Assembly: GCF_026339875.1 (NCBI RefSeq)
Contig: NZ_JAPEPZ010000001.1
Span: 9,238,001-9,302,000 of the forward strand
Reading direction: 5' to 3'
Source: Streptomyces sp. NBC_01571
GTDB taxonomy: Bacteria > Actinomycetota > Actinomycetes > Streptomycetales > Streptomycetaceae
Length of the DNA stretch: 64,000 nucleotides
The notes below the pieces were generated by a model that had not been told where the DNA came from, did no database searches, and saw nothing but the letters and a program-made list of their open reading frames with translations. The position numbers and the translations under genes were made by a program. Shown here one piece after another: positions 51,458-60,398 of this stretch (positions are counted from its first letter, which is position 1; each line of letters begins with the position of its first letter).

Positions 51458-53493
51458 CGCAGGAATGCCGCCGCGACGCCGGCGTCGACCGGGACGTGCA
51501 GACCGGTGGTGTGCGTGAGGTCTCCGCCGGTCAGCGCGAACACCGCGTTCGCGACGTGCTCGGGCAGCACCTCCCGCTTGAGGATGGTCCGCTGGGCGTA
51601 GAACTCGCCGAGCTTCTCCTCCTCGATCCCGTACGTGGCCGCGCGCTGGGCGCCCCAGCCGCCCGCGAAGATGCCCGACCCGCGCACCACCCCGTCCGGG
51701 TTGACGCCGTTGACACGGATGCCGTGCTCGCCCAACTCGGCCGCCAGCAGCCGGACCTGATGGGCCTGGTCGGCCTTGGTCGCGGAGTAGGCGATGTTGT
51801 TCGGTCCGGCGAAGACCGAGTTCTTGGACGCGATGTAGACGATGTCGCCACCCAGCTCCTGCCGGATCATCACCCGGGCGGCCTCGCGGGAGACCAGGAA
51901 GGAGCCGCGGGCCATGATGTCGTGCTGGAGGTCCCAGTCCTTCGCGGTGGTCTCCAGGAGCGGCTTGGAGATGGAGATGCCCGCGTTGTTGACCACCAGG
52001 TCGACGCCCCCGAAGGCGAGCACCGCCGCCCGGAAGGCCTCGGCGATCTGCTCCTCGGAGGTCACGTCGACGGTGACGGCGACGGCCCTGTCGGGTCCGC
52101 CCAGCGCCGTGGCGACCTCGGCGGCGTTGGCCGCGTTCAGGTCGGCGACCACCACGCAGGCACCCTCGGCCACCAGCCGCTCGGCGATCGCCTTGCCGAT
52201 ACCGCTGCCCGCGCCGGTCACCAGCGCCACCCGGGTCGCGAGCGGCTTGGGCCTGGGCAGCCGCTGGAGCTTGGCCTCCTCCAGCGACCAGTACTCGATG
52301 CGGAACTTCTCCGACTCCTCGATGGGCGCGTACGTGGAGACGGCCTCGGCGCCCCGCATCACGTTGATCGCGTTGACGTAGAACTCGCCCGCGACGCGAG
52401 CGGTCTGCTTGTCCTTGCCGAAGGAGAACATGCCGACGCCGGGGATCAGCACGATCGCCGGGTCCGCGCCGCGCATCGCGGGGGAGTCGGCGTCGGCGTG
52501 CCGCGCGTAGTAGGCCGCGTACTCCTCGCGGTACTCGGCGTGCAGCTCCTTGAGACGGGCGATCGCCTCGGCCGGCTCGACGGTCGGCGGCAGGTCGAGG
52601 ACGAGCGGCCTGACCTTGGTCCGGAGGAAGTGGTCGGGGCAGGAGGTGCCGAGCGCGGCGAGACGGGGGTGCTCGGCGCGCTCGAGGAAGTCGAGGACGA
52701 CGTCGGAGTCGGTGAAGTGGCCGACCTGCGCGCGGTCCTGGGAGGCCAGGGCCCGGACGTACGGCGCGAGGGCCGCGGCGCGCGCGCGGCGCTCGGTCAC
52801 GGGAAGGGCCGTGTAGCCCTCGACGGCCGGCCCGAAGGGCTCGGGCCTGCCGCGCTCGGCGAGGAACGCCTCGGCGGTCCTGATGATGTGCAGTGAGTTG
52901 CGTTCGCAGTCGTCGGCCGTGTCGCCCCAGGCGGTGATGCCGTGGCCGCCCAGGACACAGCCGATCGCGCGCGGGTTGGCCTCCTTGACGGCCGCGATGT
53001 CCAGGCCGAGCTGGAAGCCCGGCCGACGCCAGGGGACCCAGACCACGGTGTCCCCGAAACACTCGGCGGTCAGCTTCTCGCCGTCGGCCGCGCAGGCCAG
53101 CGCGATACCGGAGTCCGGGTGCAGGTGGTCGACGTGGGCGGCGTCCACCAGACCGTGCATCGCCGTGTCGATGGACGGGGCCGCGCCACCCTTGCCGTGC
53201 AGGCAGTAGTCGAACGCGGCGACCATCTCGTCCTCGCGCTCCACACCGGGGTAGACCTCCGTCATCGCCCGCAGCCGGTCCAGCCGCAGTACGGCGAGCC
53301 CGGACCCGGTCAGCGTGCCGAGGTCACCGCCCGACCCCTTCACCCACATCAGCTCGACGTCGCCGCCGGTCACGGGGTCGGTGTCGGTGCCCTTCGCGGA
53401 GGTGTTGCCGCCCGCGTAGTTGGTGTTGCGGGGGTCGGCGCCGAGCCGGTGCGACCGGGCCAGCAGAGCGGCGGCTTCGGGATGGGGTGCCAT
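51454..53493 (-). CDS. rhaEW: Bifunctional rhamnulose-1-P aldolase / lactaldehyde dehydrogenase
   Basis: A 679-residue fusion. Residues about 1-400 form a class II aldolase (GGNTSAKG; HLHPDSGIA with metal His; GGHGITAWG) splitting rhamnulose-1-phosphate to DHAP and L-lactaldehyde. Residues about 420-679 are an SDR (ALVTGAGSGIGKAIAERL; NNAGISIS; IASKNSVFAGPNNIAYSATKADQAH with Tyr and Lys) that oxidises lactaldehyde to L-lactate. This RhaE-RhaW fusion is the usual actinobacterial form. Start ATG at 53493, since the conserved core begins within 15 residues; the upstream frame to 53577 lies in the non-coding spacer. Its lactate product feeds the lutABC genes downstream. Confidence 0.94.
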   Translation of the reverse strand: MAPHPEAAALLARSHRLGADPRNTNYAGGNTSAKGTDTDPVTGGDVELMWVKGSGGDLGTLTGSGLAVLRLDRLRAMTEVYPGVEREDEMVAAFDYCLHGKGGAAPSIDTAMHGLVDAAHVDHLHPDSGIALACAADGEKLTAECFGDTVVWVPWRRPGFQLGLDIAAVKEANPRAIGCVLGGHGITAWGDTADDCERNSLHIIRTAEAFLAERGRPEPFGPAVEGYTALPVTERRARAAALAPYVRALASQDRAQVGHFTDSDVVLDFLERAEHPRLAALGTSCPDHFLRTKVRPLVLDLPPTVEPAEAIARLKELHAEYREEYAAYYARHADADSPAMRGADPAIVLIPGVGMFSFGKDKQTARVAGEFYVNAINVMRGAEAVSTYAPIEESEKFRIEYWSLEEAKLQRLPRPKPLATRVALVTGAGSGIGKAIAERLVAEGACVVVADLNAANAAEVATALGGPDRAVAVTVDVTSEEQIAEAFRAAVLAFGGVDLVVNNAGISISKPLLETTAKDWDLQHDIMARGSFLVSREAARVMIRQELGGDIVYIASKNSVFAGPNNIAYSATKADQAHQVRLLAAELGEHGIRVNGVNPDGVVRGSGIFAGGWGAQRAATYGIEEEKLGEFYAQRTILKREVLPEHVANAVFALTGGDLTHTTGLHVPVDAGVAAAFLR

Positions 53494-53577
53494 GTTCCTG
53501 GTCCTTAGAGAAAGAGGAGTGAAGAGAGAGGACGTACGAGTGCTGCGGCGCACCCGGCGGGTCCCGGGCGGCCGCAC

Positions 53578-53596
53578 GGCCGGCGACCTGCCGGCC
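53578..53596. promoter_or_regulatory. Intercistronic hairpin between rhaI and rhaEW
   Basis: Perfect arms ggccggc / gccggcc with a 5-nt loop in the 145-bp spacer. It could lower read-through or protect the upstream mRNA part; low confidence. Confidence 0.35.
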
Positions 53597-53638
53597 CCGG
53601 CCTGCCGCCGGGGTCACCCGGCGGACGCGACACGGCGG

Positions 53639-54799
53639 CTACGCCCCCCACCCGGCCTGCTGTCCGCCCACCCGCTCCGCGGCGATCTTCCCCGCCCACC
53701 CGGAACGGTGGTACGCGGCCACCGGGTCACCGTCCAGGCCGAGCTCCTCGCGGACCTCGCGCAGCAGCGGCCGTACGTCGGTGTTGTACGCGTCCATGAT
53801 CACGGCGTTCGCGGCGAGCACGTCACCCTCGCGCTGGGCGGCAGCCAGCGCGTCCCGGTCCACGAGCAGCGCCTTGGCGGTGGCCTCCTGCACGTTCATC
53901 ACCGAACGGATGATCGCGGGGATCTTCGCCTCGATGTTGTGGCACTGGTCCAGCATGAACGCCACGTCGGGGGTGAAGCCGCCGCCGCGGATCACCTCGT
54001 ACATGATCCGGAAGAGCTGGAAGGGGTCGGCGGCGCCCACCATCAGGTCGTCGTCCGCGTAGAAGCGCGAGTTGAAGTCGAAGCCGCCGAGCTTTTGCTC
54101 ACGCAGCAGCGTGGCGACGATGAACTCGATGTTGGTGCCGGGCGCGTGGTGCCCGGTGTCGACGACGACCTGTGCCTTGGGGCCGAGCTTGAGGCAGTGC
54201 GCGTACGCGGTGCCCCAGTCCGGCACGTCCGTCGCGTAGAAGGCGGGCTCGAAGAACTTGTACTCCAGGAGCATCCGCTGGTCGTCCCCGAGCCGCTCGT
54301 AGACCTGGGCGAGGCTCTCGGCCAGCCGGTCCTGGCGCTCGCGGATGTCGTCCTGGCCGGGATAGTTCGTGCCGTCGGCGAACCAGAGCTTCAGGTCCTT
54401 CGAACCCGTCGCGTCCATGATGTCGACGCACTCGAGCAGGTGGTCGAGAGCCTTGCGCCGCACCGTCGCGTCCGGGTGGCAGACGCTGCCCAGCTTGTAG
54501 TCGTCGTCCTGGAAGGTGTTGGAGTTGATCGTGCCCAGCCGCAGGCCGCGCTCCTCGGCGTACTTGGCCAGGGCCGCGTAGTCGTCGACCTTGTCCCAGG
54601 GGATGTGCAGCGCGACGGACGGCGCGGCACCGGTGTGGGCGTGCACCTGGGCGGCGTCGTCCAGTTTCTCCCGCGGACTGCGCGGCACGCCGGGCTGGGC
54701 GAACACCTTGAAGCGGGTTCCCGAGTTCCCGTACGCCCACGACGGCGTCTCTACTGCCTGGGTCTTGAGTGCGGCCTTCACCGCGGCGAGCTCGGTCAC
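53639..54799 (-). CDS. rhaI: L-rhamnose isomerase
   Basis: A 386-residue metal-dependent TIM-barrel isomerase converting L-rhamnose to L-rhamnulose. It is of the RhaI type (Pseudomonas/actinobacterial), not E. coli RhaA. Metal and catalytic residues are likely in LLEYKFFEPAFYATDVPDWG (Glu), VVVDTGHHAPGTNIE (Asp, His, His), FDFNSRFYADDDL and HNIEAKIPAI. Starts with GTG. First gene of the leftward catabolic operon; its promoter and LacI-type operator are 87-140 bp upstream. Confidence 0.95.
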   Translation of the reverse strand: MTELAAVKAALKTQAVETPSWAYGNSGTRFKVFAQPGVPRSPREKLDDAAQVHAHTGAAPSVALHIPWDKVDDYAALAKYAEERGLRLGTINSNTFQDDDYKLGSVCHPDATVRRKALDHLLECVDIMDATGSKDLKLWFADGTNYPGQDDIRERQDRLAESLAQVYERLGDDQRMLLEYKFFEPAFYATDVPDWGTAYAHCLKLGPKAQVVVDTGHHAPGTNIEFIVATLLREQKLGGFDFNSRFYADDDLMVGAADPFQLFRIMYEVIRGGGFTPDVAFMLDQCHNIEAKIPAIIRSVMNVQEATAKALLVDRDALAAAQREGDVLAANAVIMDAYNTDVRPLLREVREELGLDGDPVAAYHRSGWAGKIAAERVGGQQAGWGA

Positions 54800-54885
54800 T
54801 TCGGGGCTCCTGTGACTTCGGGTGTGACGTCGGGTCTGAGCGACGGCGACTTCGGTCCGGACGGCTTCGATCTGAACAGGGGTGG

Positions 54886-54901
54886 TCTGAAACGATTCAG
54901 A
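54886..54901. promoter_or_regulatory. LacI-type operator at the rhaI promoter
   Basis: TCTGAAACGATTCAGA, palindromic except for the central pair of bases, lies just downstream of the leftward promoter (about +1 to +16), where repressor binding would block initiation. It shares TGAAnCGATTCA with the site before the alpha-L-rhamnosidase. Confidence 0.65.
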
Positions 54902-54907
54902 ACGCTG

Positions 54908-54936
54908 AAGCTATGAGCACCCCGAAAGGCTGTCAA
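54908..54936 (-). promoter_or_regulatory. Promoter of the rhaI operon
   Basis: On the minus strand a perfect TTGACA (54936-54931) and TAGCTT (54913-54908) are separated by 17 bp, followed at once by the LacI-type palindrome. Confidence 0.6.
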
Positions 54937-55008
54937 CCCCCTCGGCAAAGACCGCTCTCCGTGACTCGGTTGTGACCTTTGGCTATCGAGAATTTCGACC
55001 CGAACCCA

Positions 55009-55038
55009 TTGACGTGACCTGGGCTACATGCCTAACGT
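55009..55038 (+). promoter_or_regulatory. Promoter of the rhamnose transporter operon
   Basis: TTGACG (55009-55014), 18-bp spacer, TAACGT (55033-55038). The second palindrome follows about 15 bp downstream, again covering the probable start point. Confidence 0.45.
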
Positions 55039-55050
55039 CCCGGCAACCTA

Positions 55051-55066
55051 GTTGAAACCTTTCACG
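55051..55066. promoter_or_regulatory. LacI-type operator before the transporter operon
   Basis: GTTGAAACCTTTCACG contains the dyad TGAAA-cc-TTTCA (55053-55064). It differs in the centre from the rhaI site, having CC rather than CG, so affinity may differ. A further small palindrome acgacgtcgt follows directly. Confidence 0.55.
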
Positions 55067-55107
55067 ACGTCGTGAGGCCTCTCCGCCCGCGTCGTTGAGG
55101 AGCTCCC

Positions 55108-56625
55108 ATGACCCACCGGTCCGACGCGGGTCCGGCCCCCGTACTGGCGCTGGAGGACATCTCCAAGTCCTTCGGCGCGGTGCGCGCCCTGCGGGACGTG
55201 TCCCTGGAACTGTTCCCCGGCGAAGTGCACGCACTCGCCGGTGAGAACGGCGCGGGCAAGTCGACCCTCATCAAGACGCTCGCCGGCGTGCACCGACCGG
55301 ACGCCGGCCGGGTGCTGCTGGACGGCGAGCCCACTGTCTTCCACGGTCCCGCCGACGCCCGCGACGCGGGTATCGCGGTGATCTACCAGGAGCCCACGCT
55401 CTTCCCCGACCTGTCGATAGCCGAGAACATCTTCATGGGCCGCCAGCCCCGTCGTGCGCTCGGCCGCATCGATCACAAGGCCACCCACGCGGCGACCGCC
55501 GGTCTGATGAAGCGCCTCGGCGTCGAGCTCGACCCCGAGCGCCCGGCGCGTGGACTGTCCATCGCCGACCAGCAGATCGTCGAGATCGCCAAGGCGCTCT
55601 CCTTCGACGCCCGGGTCCTGATCATGGACGAGCCGACCGCCGCCCTGACCGGCAGCGAGGTCGCTCGCCTCTTCGGGGTCGTGCGCACCCTGCGTGAGCA
55701 GGGCTCGGCGGTGCTGTTCATCTCGCACCGGCTGGAGGAGATCTTCCAGATCTGCCAAAGGGTCACGACCCTGCGCGACGGTGCCCTGATATCCAGCGAG
55801 CCGCTGGAGGGCATGACGGAGGACGACCTCGTACGCCGGATGGTCGGCCGCGACCTCGACGAGCTCTACCCCAAGCAGGACGTCGAGGCGGGCGAGATCG
55901 CCCTCAGCGTGCGCCGCCTGACCCGCGAGGGTGTCTTCACCGATGTCTCCTTCGACGTCCGGCGCGGTGAGATCGTCGGTCTCGCCGGGCTCGTCGGCGC
56001 GGGCCGTACGGAGGTGGCGCGGGCCGTCTTCGGCGTCGACCGCTGGGACGCGGGGGAGGTGGAGGTCGACGGCAGGTCGCTCACCAACGGCGCGCCCTCG
56101 ACGGCCATGTCCGCAGGCCTCGCCCTCGTCCCCGAGGACCGCCGCGCCCAGGGCCTGGTGATGGACATGTCCATCGAGCGCAACATCGGTCTGACCGGGC
56201 TGCGTACGACCGTCAGGGCGGGCCTGATGGACCGGGGCGCCGAGCGCAGCCGGTCCCTCGACTGGGCGGTCAAGCTCCAGGTGAAGTACGCCCGGCTCGC
56301 CGACACCGTGGCCACGCTCTCCGGCGGCAACCAGCAGAAGGTCGTTCTGGCCAAGTGGCTCGCCACCGGCCCCAAGGTGCTGATCGTGGACGAGCCGACG
56401 CGCGGAATCGACGTGGGCACGAAGGCCGAAGTACACCGGCTGCTCAGCGAGTTGGCCGCGGACGGCGTCGCCGTCCTGATGATCTCCTCCGACCTGCCCG
56501 AGATCCTCGGCATGGCCGACCGGGTCCTCGTGATGCACGAGGGCCGGCTCACCGCCGAGATCCCGCGCTCCGAAGCCACCGAGGAATCCGTGATGGCCGC
56601 AGCGACCGGGAGGGCCGCCGCATGA
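55108..56625 (+). CDS. rhaT: Sugar (rhamnose) ABC transporter ATP-binding protein
   Basis: A 505-residue double ATPase of the RbsA/XylG class energising sugar uptake. First half: Walker [15 protein letters not shown], signature-like [16 protein letters not shown], Walker [12 protein letters not shown]; second half: degenerate Walker A ([17 protein letters not shown]), signature [15 protein letters not shown], Walker [15 protein letters not shown]. This carbohydrate uptake family 2 layout and its place beside rhaI and the mutarotase indicate rhamnose. Gene symbols for this transporter follow the Rhizobium nomenclature by analogy. Confidence 0.92.
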   Translation: MTHRSDAGPAPVLALEDISKSFGAVRALRDVSLELFPGEVHALAGENGAGKSTLIKTLAGVHRPDAGRVLLDGEPTVFHGPADARDAGIAVIYQEPTLFPDLSIAENIFMGRQPRRALGRIDHKATHAATAGLMKRLGVELDPERPARGLSIADQQIVEIAKALSFDARVLIMDEPTAALTGSEVARLFGVVRTLREQGSAVLFISHRLEEIFQICQRVTTLRDGALISSEPLEGMTEDDLVRRMVGRDLDELYPKQDVEAGEIALSVRRLTREGVFTDVSFDVRRGEIVGLAGLVGAGRTEVARAVFGVDRWDAGEVEVDGRSLTNGAPSTAMSAGLALVPEDRRAQGLVMDMSIERNIGLTGLRTTVRAGLMDRGAERSRSLDWAVKLQVKYARLADTVATLSGGNQQKVVLAKWLATGPKVLIVDEPTRGIDVGTKAEVHRLLSELAADGVAVLMISSDLPEILGMADRVLVMHEGRLTAEIPRSEATEESVMAAATGRAAA

Positions 56626-56659
56626 CGACGACCGACACTGAGAGGGCCGCCGCATGACG
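56610..56659 (+). repeat. 18-bp direct repeat creating an 11-codon coupling ORF
   Basis: gagggccgccgcatgacg occurs at 56610-56627 and 56642-56659. The first copy carries an ATG (56622) overlapping the ATPase stop; from it a frame of 11 codons ([11 protein letters not shown]) runs to a stop at 56655-56657, overlapping the ATG (56654) of the permease in the second copy. A 32-bp duplication thus inserted a mini-cistron between two coupled genes. Confidence 0.75.
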
Positions 56660-57694
56660 GTGACCGCACCCAACCCCGCCCCCGCCGCCGAGGTCCCCCG
56701 GTCGAGCGGCACCCGGCTGGTGGACCGCGTCTTCAAGATGCGCGAACTCGCCATCCTGGTCGTCTTCCTGGTGATGATCGCCATCACCCAGATGGGCAAC
56801 AGCCAGTTCCTGTCCGAACAAGGCATCAAGGACCTGCTGTTGAACGCGACCATCCTGGTGCTGGTCGCCACCGGCCAGTCGCTGGTGGTGATCACCCGGA
56901 ACGTCGACCTGTCGGTCGGTTCCACGCTCGGCATCAGCGCCTTCGCGGCCGGCACCTATCTGCAGGGCGGCGGAAACCCCGTCGTCGCGGTGGTCCTCGC
57001 GGTGCTGCTCGGCATCGGCTGGGGACTCGTCAACGGGCTGCTGGTCAGCCTCGGCCAGGTGCCCGCGCTCGTCGTCACCCTCGGCACGCTCTACATCATC
57101 CGCGGCATCGACTCCATCTGGGTCGGCTCCCGGCAGATCACCGCGGCCGACCTCCCGGGCAGCTTCGTCGACTTCGGCTCCGGCGGCATCTCGGCGGTGC
57201 CGTACCTCGCGCTGATCGCCCTGGCCGTGCTGCTGGTCACCGCCTACTACCTCAAGCACTTCGGCAGCGGACGGGAGTTGTACGCGCTCGGCTCCAACCC
57301 CGAGGCCGCGCGGCTGGCCGGCATCCCGGTCCGCAAGCGGATCCTGACCGCGTACGTCGTCTGCGGCGGCCTCGCCGGCCTCGCCGGCGCCCTGTACCTC
57401 GCCCGGTTCGGCAACGTCGACTCCGGCACCAGCACCGGCTACGAACTCACCGTCGTCAGCGCGGTGGTGGTCGGCGGCGTCGTCTTCACCGGCGGTTCCG
57501 GCAGCGTCTACGGCGCCGCGCTCGGCGCGCTGCTGCTCACCTCCATCAACAGCGTGCTGCCCGCGCTCGGCGTCAGCTCCGTCTGGGTGCTCGCCATCAA
57601 CGGCGTCCTGCTCATCCTCGCCATCGCGGTCGACCGGATCGTCGCGCTGCGCGTGGCCTCCGCACTGAAGAAGAGGAACGCCCGCCATGGCTGA
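56654..57694 (+). CDS. rhaP: Sugar (rhamnose) ABC transporter permease 1
   Basis: A 346-residue membrane permease of the RbsC family with eight to ten hydrophobic helices; motifs TRNVDLSVGSTLGISAFAAG, the coupling loop ALGSNPEAARLAGIPVRKR and VVVGGVVFTGGSGSVYG are characteristic. The basic N-terminal segment is longer than average. The ATG at 56654 has its own gagggccgcc upstream. It overlaps the next permease gene by 8 bp. Confidence 0.92.
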   Translation: MTVTAPNPAPAAEVPRSSGTRLVDRVFKMRELAILVVFLVMIAITQMGNSQFLSEQGIKDLLLNATILVLVATGQSLVVITRNVDLSVGSTLGISAFAAGTYLQGGGNPVVAVVLAVLLGIGWGLVNGLLVSLGQVPALVVTLGTLYIIRGIDSIWVGSRQITAADLPGSFVDFGSGGISAVPYLALIALAVLLVTAYYLKHFGSGRELYALGSNPEAARLAGIPVRKRILTAYVVCGGLAGLAGALYLARFGNVDSGTSTGYELTVVSAVVVGGVVFTGGSGSVYGAALGALLLTSINSVLPALGVSSVWVLAINGVLLILAIAVDRIVALRVASALKKRNARHG

Positions 57695-58679
57695 CTCGCC
57701 CCTCGCGCGCGCCGTCCGCTGGGACACGGTCGTCGGCGCCCTCCTCATCGTCCTGCTGCTGTTCTCCTTCGGCTTCGTCGACGGCTTCGGCAACGCACTC
57801 AACTTGTCGTTCCTGATCGGCAACACCCTGCCCATCGCGCTGATCGCGCTGCCGATGACCCTGCTCGTGGTGGCCGGGGAGATCGACCTCTCGGTCGCCT
57901 CCACGGCCGGTCTCTCCGGCTCGGTGATGGGCGCCCTGTGGAACCAGGGCATGACGATCGAGACGATCATCCCGCTGTGCCTGCTGCTCGGCGTGGTGTG
58001 CGGGCTGGTCAACGGCCTGCTGGTGACCCGGCTCGGACTGCCCTCCCTCGCCGTCACCATCGGCACGCTCGCCGCCTACCGGGGCATCGCGCAGATCGTG
58101 CTCGGCTCGGACGCGGTGACCGACTTCCCCACCCAGTACCAGGACTTCGCGGCCGGGCGCATCGGGGACACCTTCGTCCCGCAGGCCTTCCTGCCCTTCC
58201 TGGTGCTCCTCGCGATCGCCGTGGTCGTCCTGCACGCCACCCCGTTCGGACGCTCGGCCTTCGCGGTCGGCGCCAACGAGGAGGCCGCGCGTTTCGCCGG
58301 TATCCGGGTCAAGCGGCAGAAGCTGATCCTGTTCGTCGCCACCGGCTTCATGGCCTCGCTGACCGGCATCTTCTGGGCGCTGCACTACGCCAGCGCCCGC
58401 TACGACAACGCCACCGGCCTCGAACTCTCCGTCGTCGCCGCCGTCCTGCTGGGCGGCATCGACTTCGACGGCGGCAAGGGCACGCTCGGCGGCGCGATCG
58501 CGGGAGTCTTCCTGCTCGGCGCGCTGCAGAACGTGATGAGCCTCTCCAATGTCTCCGCGCAGTCGCAGATCGTCGTCACCGGCGTTCTGCTCGTCGTCTC
58601 CGTGCTCGGCCCCCGGGTCGCGCGGCAGATCTCCGTAGCGAGGGCGGGCCGCAGAGCCGCCTCGACTCCGACCTCGTAA
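57687..58679 (+). CDS. rhaQ: Sugar (rhamnose) ABC transporter permease 2
   Basis: A 330-residue RbsC-type permease paralogous to the previous one: VAGEIDLSVASTAGLSG, the coupling loop AVGANEEAARFAGIRVKRQK and AAVLLGGIDFDGGKGTLGG. Two different permeases suggest a heterodimer, as in the rhizobial RhaPQ system. The ATG overlaps the end of permease 1; gaagaggaacgcc supplies the ribosome binding site. Confidence 0.92.
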   Translation: MADSPLARAVRWDTVVGALLIVLLLFSFGFVDGFGNALNLSFLIGNTLPIALIALPMTLLVVAGEIDLSVASTAGLSGSVMGALWNQGMTIETIIPLCLLLGVVCGLVNGLLVTRLGLPSLAVTIGTLAAYRGIAQIVLGSDAVTDFPTQYQDFAAGRIGDTFVPQAFLPFLVLLAIAVVVLHATPFGRSAFAVGANEEAARFAGIRVKRQKLILFVATGFMASLTGIFWALHYASARYDNATGLELSVVAAVLLGGIDFDGGKGTLGGAIAGVFLLGALQNVMSLSNVSAQSQIVVTGVLLVVSVLGPRVARQISVARAGRRAASTPTS

Positions 58680-58708
58680 CCGCCCACCCTCGTAAAGGAA
58701 CTTCCGCC

Positions 58709-59791
58709 ATGCGCAAGTCAACGATCCGCCGCACCTGCGTGGCGCTCGCCGCCGTCACCTCGCTCGCCCTGGCCGCCACCGCCTGCGGTGGCACCACCAA
58801 GAAGGACGTCAAGAGCGACAGCGGTTCGAACGCCACGGCCGGCAAGGCCGACCCGAACGCAGCGACCAAGAAGGGCCTGACGGTCGGGTTCCTGCCCAAG
58901 CAGGTCAACAACCCGTACTTCACCTCCTCCGACAAGGGCGGCGAGAAGGCGCTGACGGAGCTGGGCTCCAAGTACAAGGAGGTCGGCCCCAGCAGCGCCA
59001 CCGACACCTCCGGCCAGGTGAGCTACGTCAACACGCTCACCCAGCAGCAGGTCGACGCGATGGCCGTCTCCGCACAGGACCCGGGCGCACTGTGCACCGC
59101 GCTCAAGCAGGCCATGAGCAACAAGATCAAGGTCGTCACCTACGACTCGGACACCAAGCCCGAGTGCCGCAACGCCTTCGTCTCGCAGGCCAGCGCCGAG
59201 GACCTGGGCCGCACCGAGGTGCAGCTGCTCGCCGAGCAGATCGGCTACAAGGGCGAGATCGCGATCCTGTCCGCCGCGCAGACCGCGACGAACCAGAACA
59301 CCTGGATCGACTTCATGAAGGACGAGCTGAAGGACCCCAAGTACAAGGACGTCAAGCTGGTCAAGGTCGCCTTCGGCAACGACGACGCCCAGCAGTCCTT
59401 CCAGCAGACCCAGGGCCTTCTCCAGGAGCACCCGAACCTCAAGGGGATCATCTCCCCGACCACGGTCGGCATCAAGGCCGCGGCCCAGTACCTGTCCGGC
59501 TCCAAGTACAAGGGCAAGGTCAAGCTGACCGGCCTCGGCACCCCCAACGACATGCGCAAGTACGTCAAGAACGGCACCGTCGACGGCTTCGAGCTGTGGG
59601 ACCCGGCGAAGCTCGGCGAGCTCGCCGCCCGCACCGCCGTCGCGCTGGTGTCGGGACAGATCAGCGGCAAGGAGGGCGAGACCTTCAAGGCCGGCGACAT
59701 GGGGTCCTTCACCATCGGCAAGGACGGCGTGATCAACCTGGGCAAGCCGACCGTGTTCGACGCGAAGAACATCGACCAGTTCAACTTCTAG
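58709..59791 (+). CDS. rhaS: Rhamnose-binding lipoprotein
   Basis: A 360-residue periplasmic-binding-protein type 1 (RbsB-like) lipoprotein. Signal LALAATACGG ends at the lipobox Cys (about residue 26), then a Lys/Ser/Asn-rich linker. The core opens with LTVGFLPKQVNNPYFTSSDKG and includes VSAQDPGALCTALKQA and VVTYDSDTKPECRNAFVSQA. It matches RhaS of the rhizobial transporter in pattern. RBS aaaggaa before ATG 58709. Not to be confused with the E. coli transcription factor named RhaS. Confidence 0.92.
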   Translation: MRKSTIRRTCVALAAVTSLALAATACGGTTKKDVKSDSGSNATAGKADPNAATKKGLTVGFLPKQVNNPYFTSSDKGGEKALTELGSKYKEVGPSSATDTSGQVSYVNTLTQQQVDAMAVSAQDPGALCTALKQAMSNKIKVVTYDSDTKPECRNAFVSQASAEDLGRTEVQLLAEQIGYKGEIAILSAAQTATNQNTWIDFMKDELKDPKYKDVKLVKVAFGNDDAQQSFQQTQGLLQEHPNLKGIISPTTVGIKAAAQYLSGSKYKGKVKLTGLGTPNDMRKYVKNGTVDGFELWDPAKLGELAARTAVALVSGQISGKEGETFKAGDMGSFTIGKDGVINLGKPTVFDAKNIDQFNF

Positions 59792-59809
59792 GTCCCCGGA
59801 GGGTCCTTG

Positions 59810-60130
59810 ATGCAGCGTGTGTGCTTTCTGCTGAAGGTCCGGGCGGACCGCCTCGACGAGTACCGCGAGCGGCATGCCGCCGTGTGGCCCGAGATGCTTC
59901 AGGCGCTCTCGGCCACCGGCTGGCACAACTACTCGCTGTTCCTGCGCGAGGACGGGCTGCTGGTCGGCTACGTGGAGACCGAGGACTTCGCGGCCGCCCG
60001 GGCCGGCATGGAGGCCACCGGCATCAACGCCCGCTGGCAGGCGGAGATGGCGCCGTTCTTCGAATCGCTGGACGGCGCCAGACCCGACGAGGCGATGACC
60101 CCCCTCACCGAAGTCTTCCATCTTGCCTGA
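59810..60130 (+). CDS. rhaM: L-rhamnose mutarotase
   Basis: A 106-residue dimeric alpha+beta-barrel enzyme that interconverts the alpha and beta anomers of L-rhamnose so that isomerase receives its substrate form. Signature: VCFLLKVRADRLDEYRERHAAVWPEML with the catalytic His, then GWHNYSLFLREDGLLVGYVETEDF and QAEMAPFFES. ATG at 59810 is used rather than the TTG at 59807 because ggaggg is optimally spaced to it. Confidence 0.95.
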   Translation: MQRVCFLLKVRADRLDEYRERHAAVWPEMLQALSATGWHNYSLFLREDGLLVGYVETEDFAAARAGMEATGINARWQAEMAPFFESLDGARPDEAMTPLTEVFHLA

Positions 60131-60145
60131 CCAGGAGCCCCGCAC

Positions 60146-60322
60146 ATGAGACGACGCACGCTCCTGACGACGGCGCCGGCAGGCACCGTCCCGGGTCCCG
60201 GTCCCGCCGGCACACCACGGGCCGCCGGCCCGGGCCCCGTCACCGCCGCCACGCACCAGGGGAAGGCCTGCGGCACGCCGCCCCGGGCCCTCCACGTCGT
60301 CGTGTCCCGGTTGCCCGCATGA
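60146..60322 (+). pseudogene. Truncated start of a secreted (Tat-type) protein
   Basis: After aggagccccgcac an ATG opens a 58-codon frame beginning MRRRTLLTTAPAGTV, the pattern of a twin-arginine or Sec signal start (MRRRTLLTTAAAG type) common in secreted hydrolases. The rest is Pro/Gly/Ala-rich, lacks a folded domain and stops at 60320-60322. Given its place between mutarotase and regulator, it is probably the stub of a secreted rhamnosidase- or lyase-type gene lost by deletion. The ribosome binding site is intact. Confidence 0.5.
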
Positions 60323-60398
60323 GCGCCGGTCCCGGAGGACACGCGGGTAATGTGAAGGCCCGCCCGCCGCTTCTCGTTTACCTGGAGGTTCCTGCCTG

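Larger units (their letters stand above)
54800..55107. other. Divergent control region of the rhamnose locus
   Basis: 308 bp between rhaI and the sugar ABC transporter operon. It contains a housekeeping-type promoter and a LacI-type palindrome in each direction, described separately. No gene. Confidence 0.7.

Noticed and set aside
50009..53062. 1017-residue frame joining rhaEW and rhaB
   Set aside because: Its first half is a shifted reading of rhaEW; both genes are complete in their own frames.
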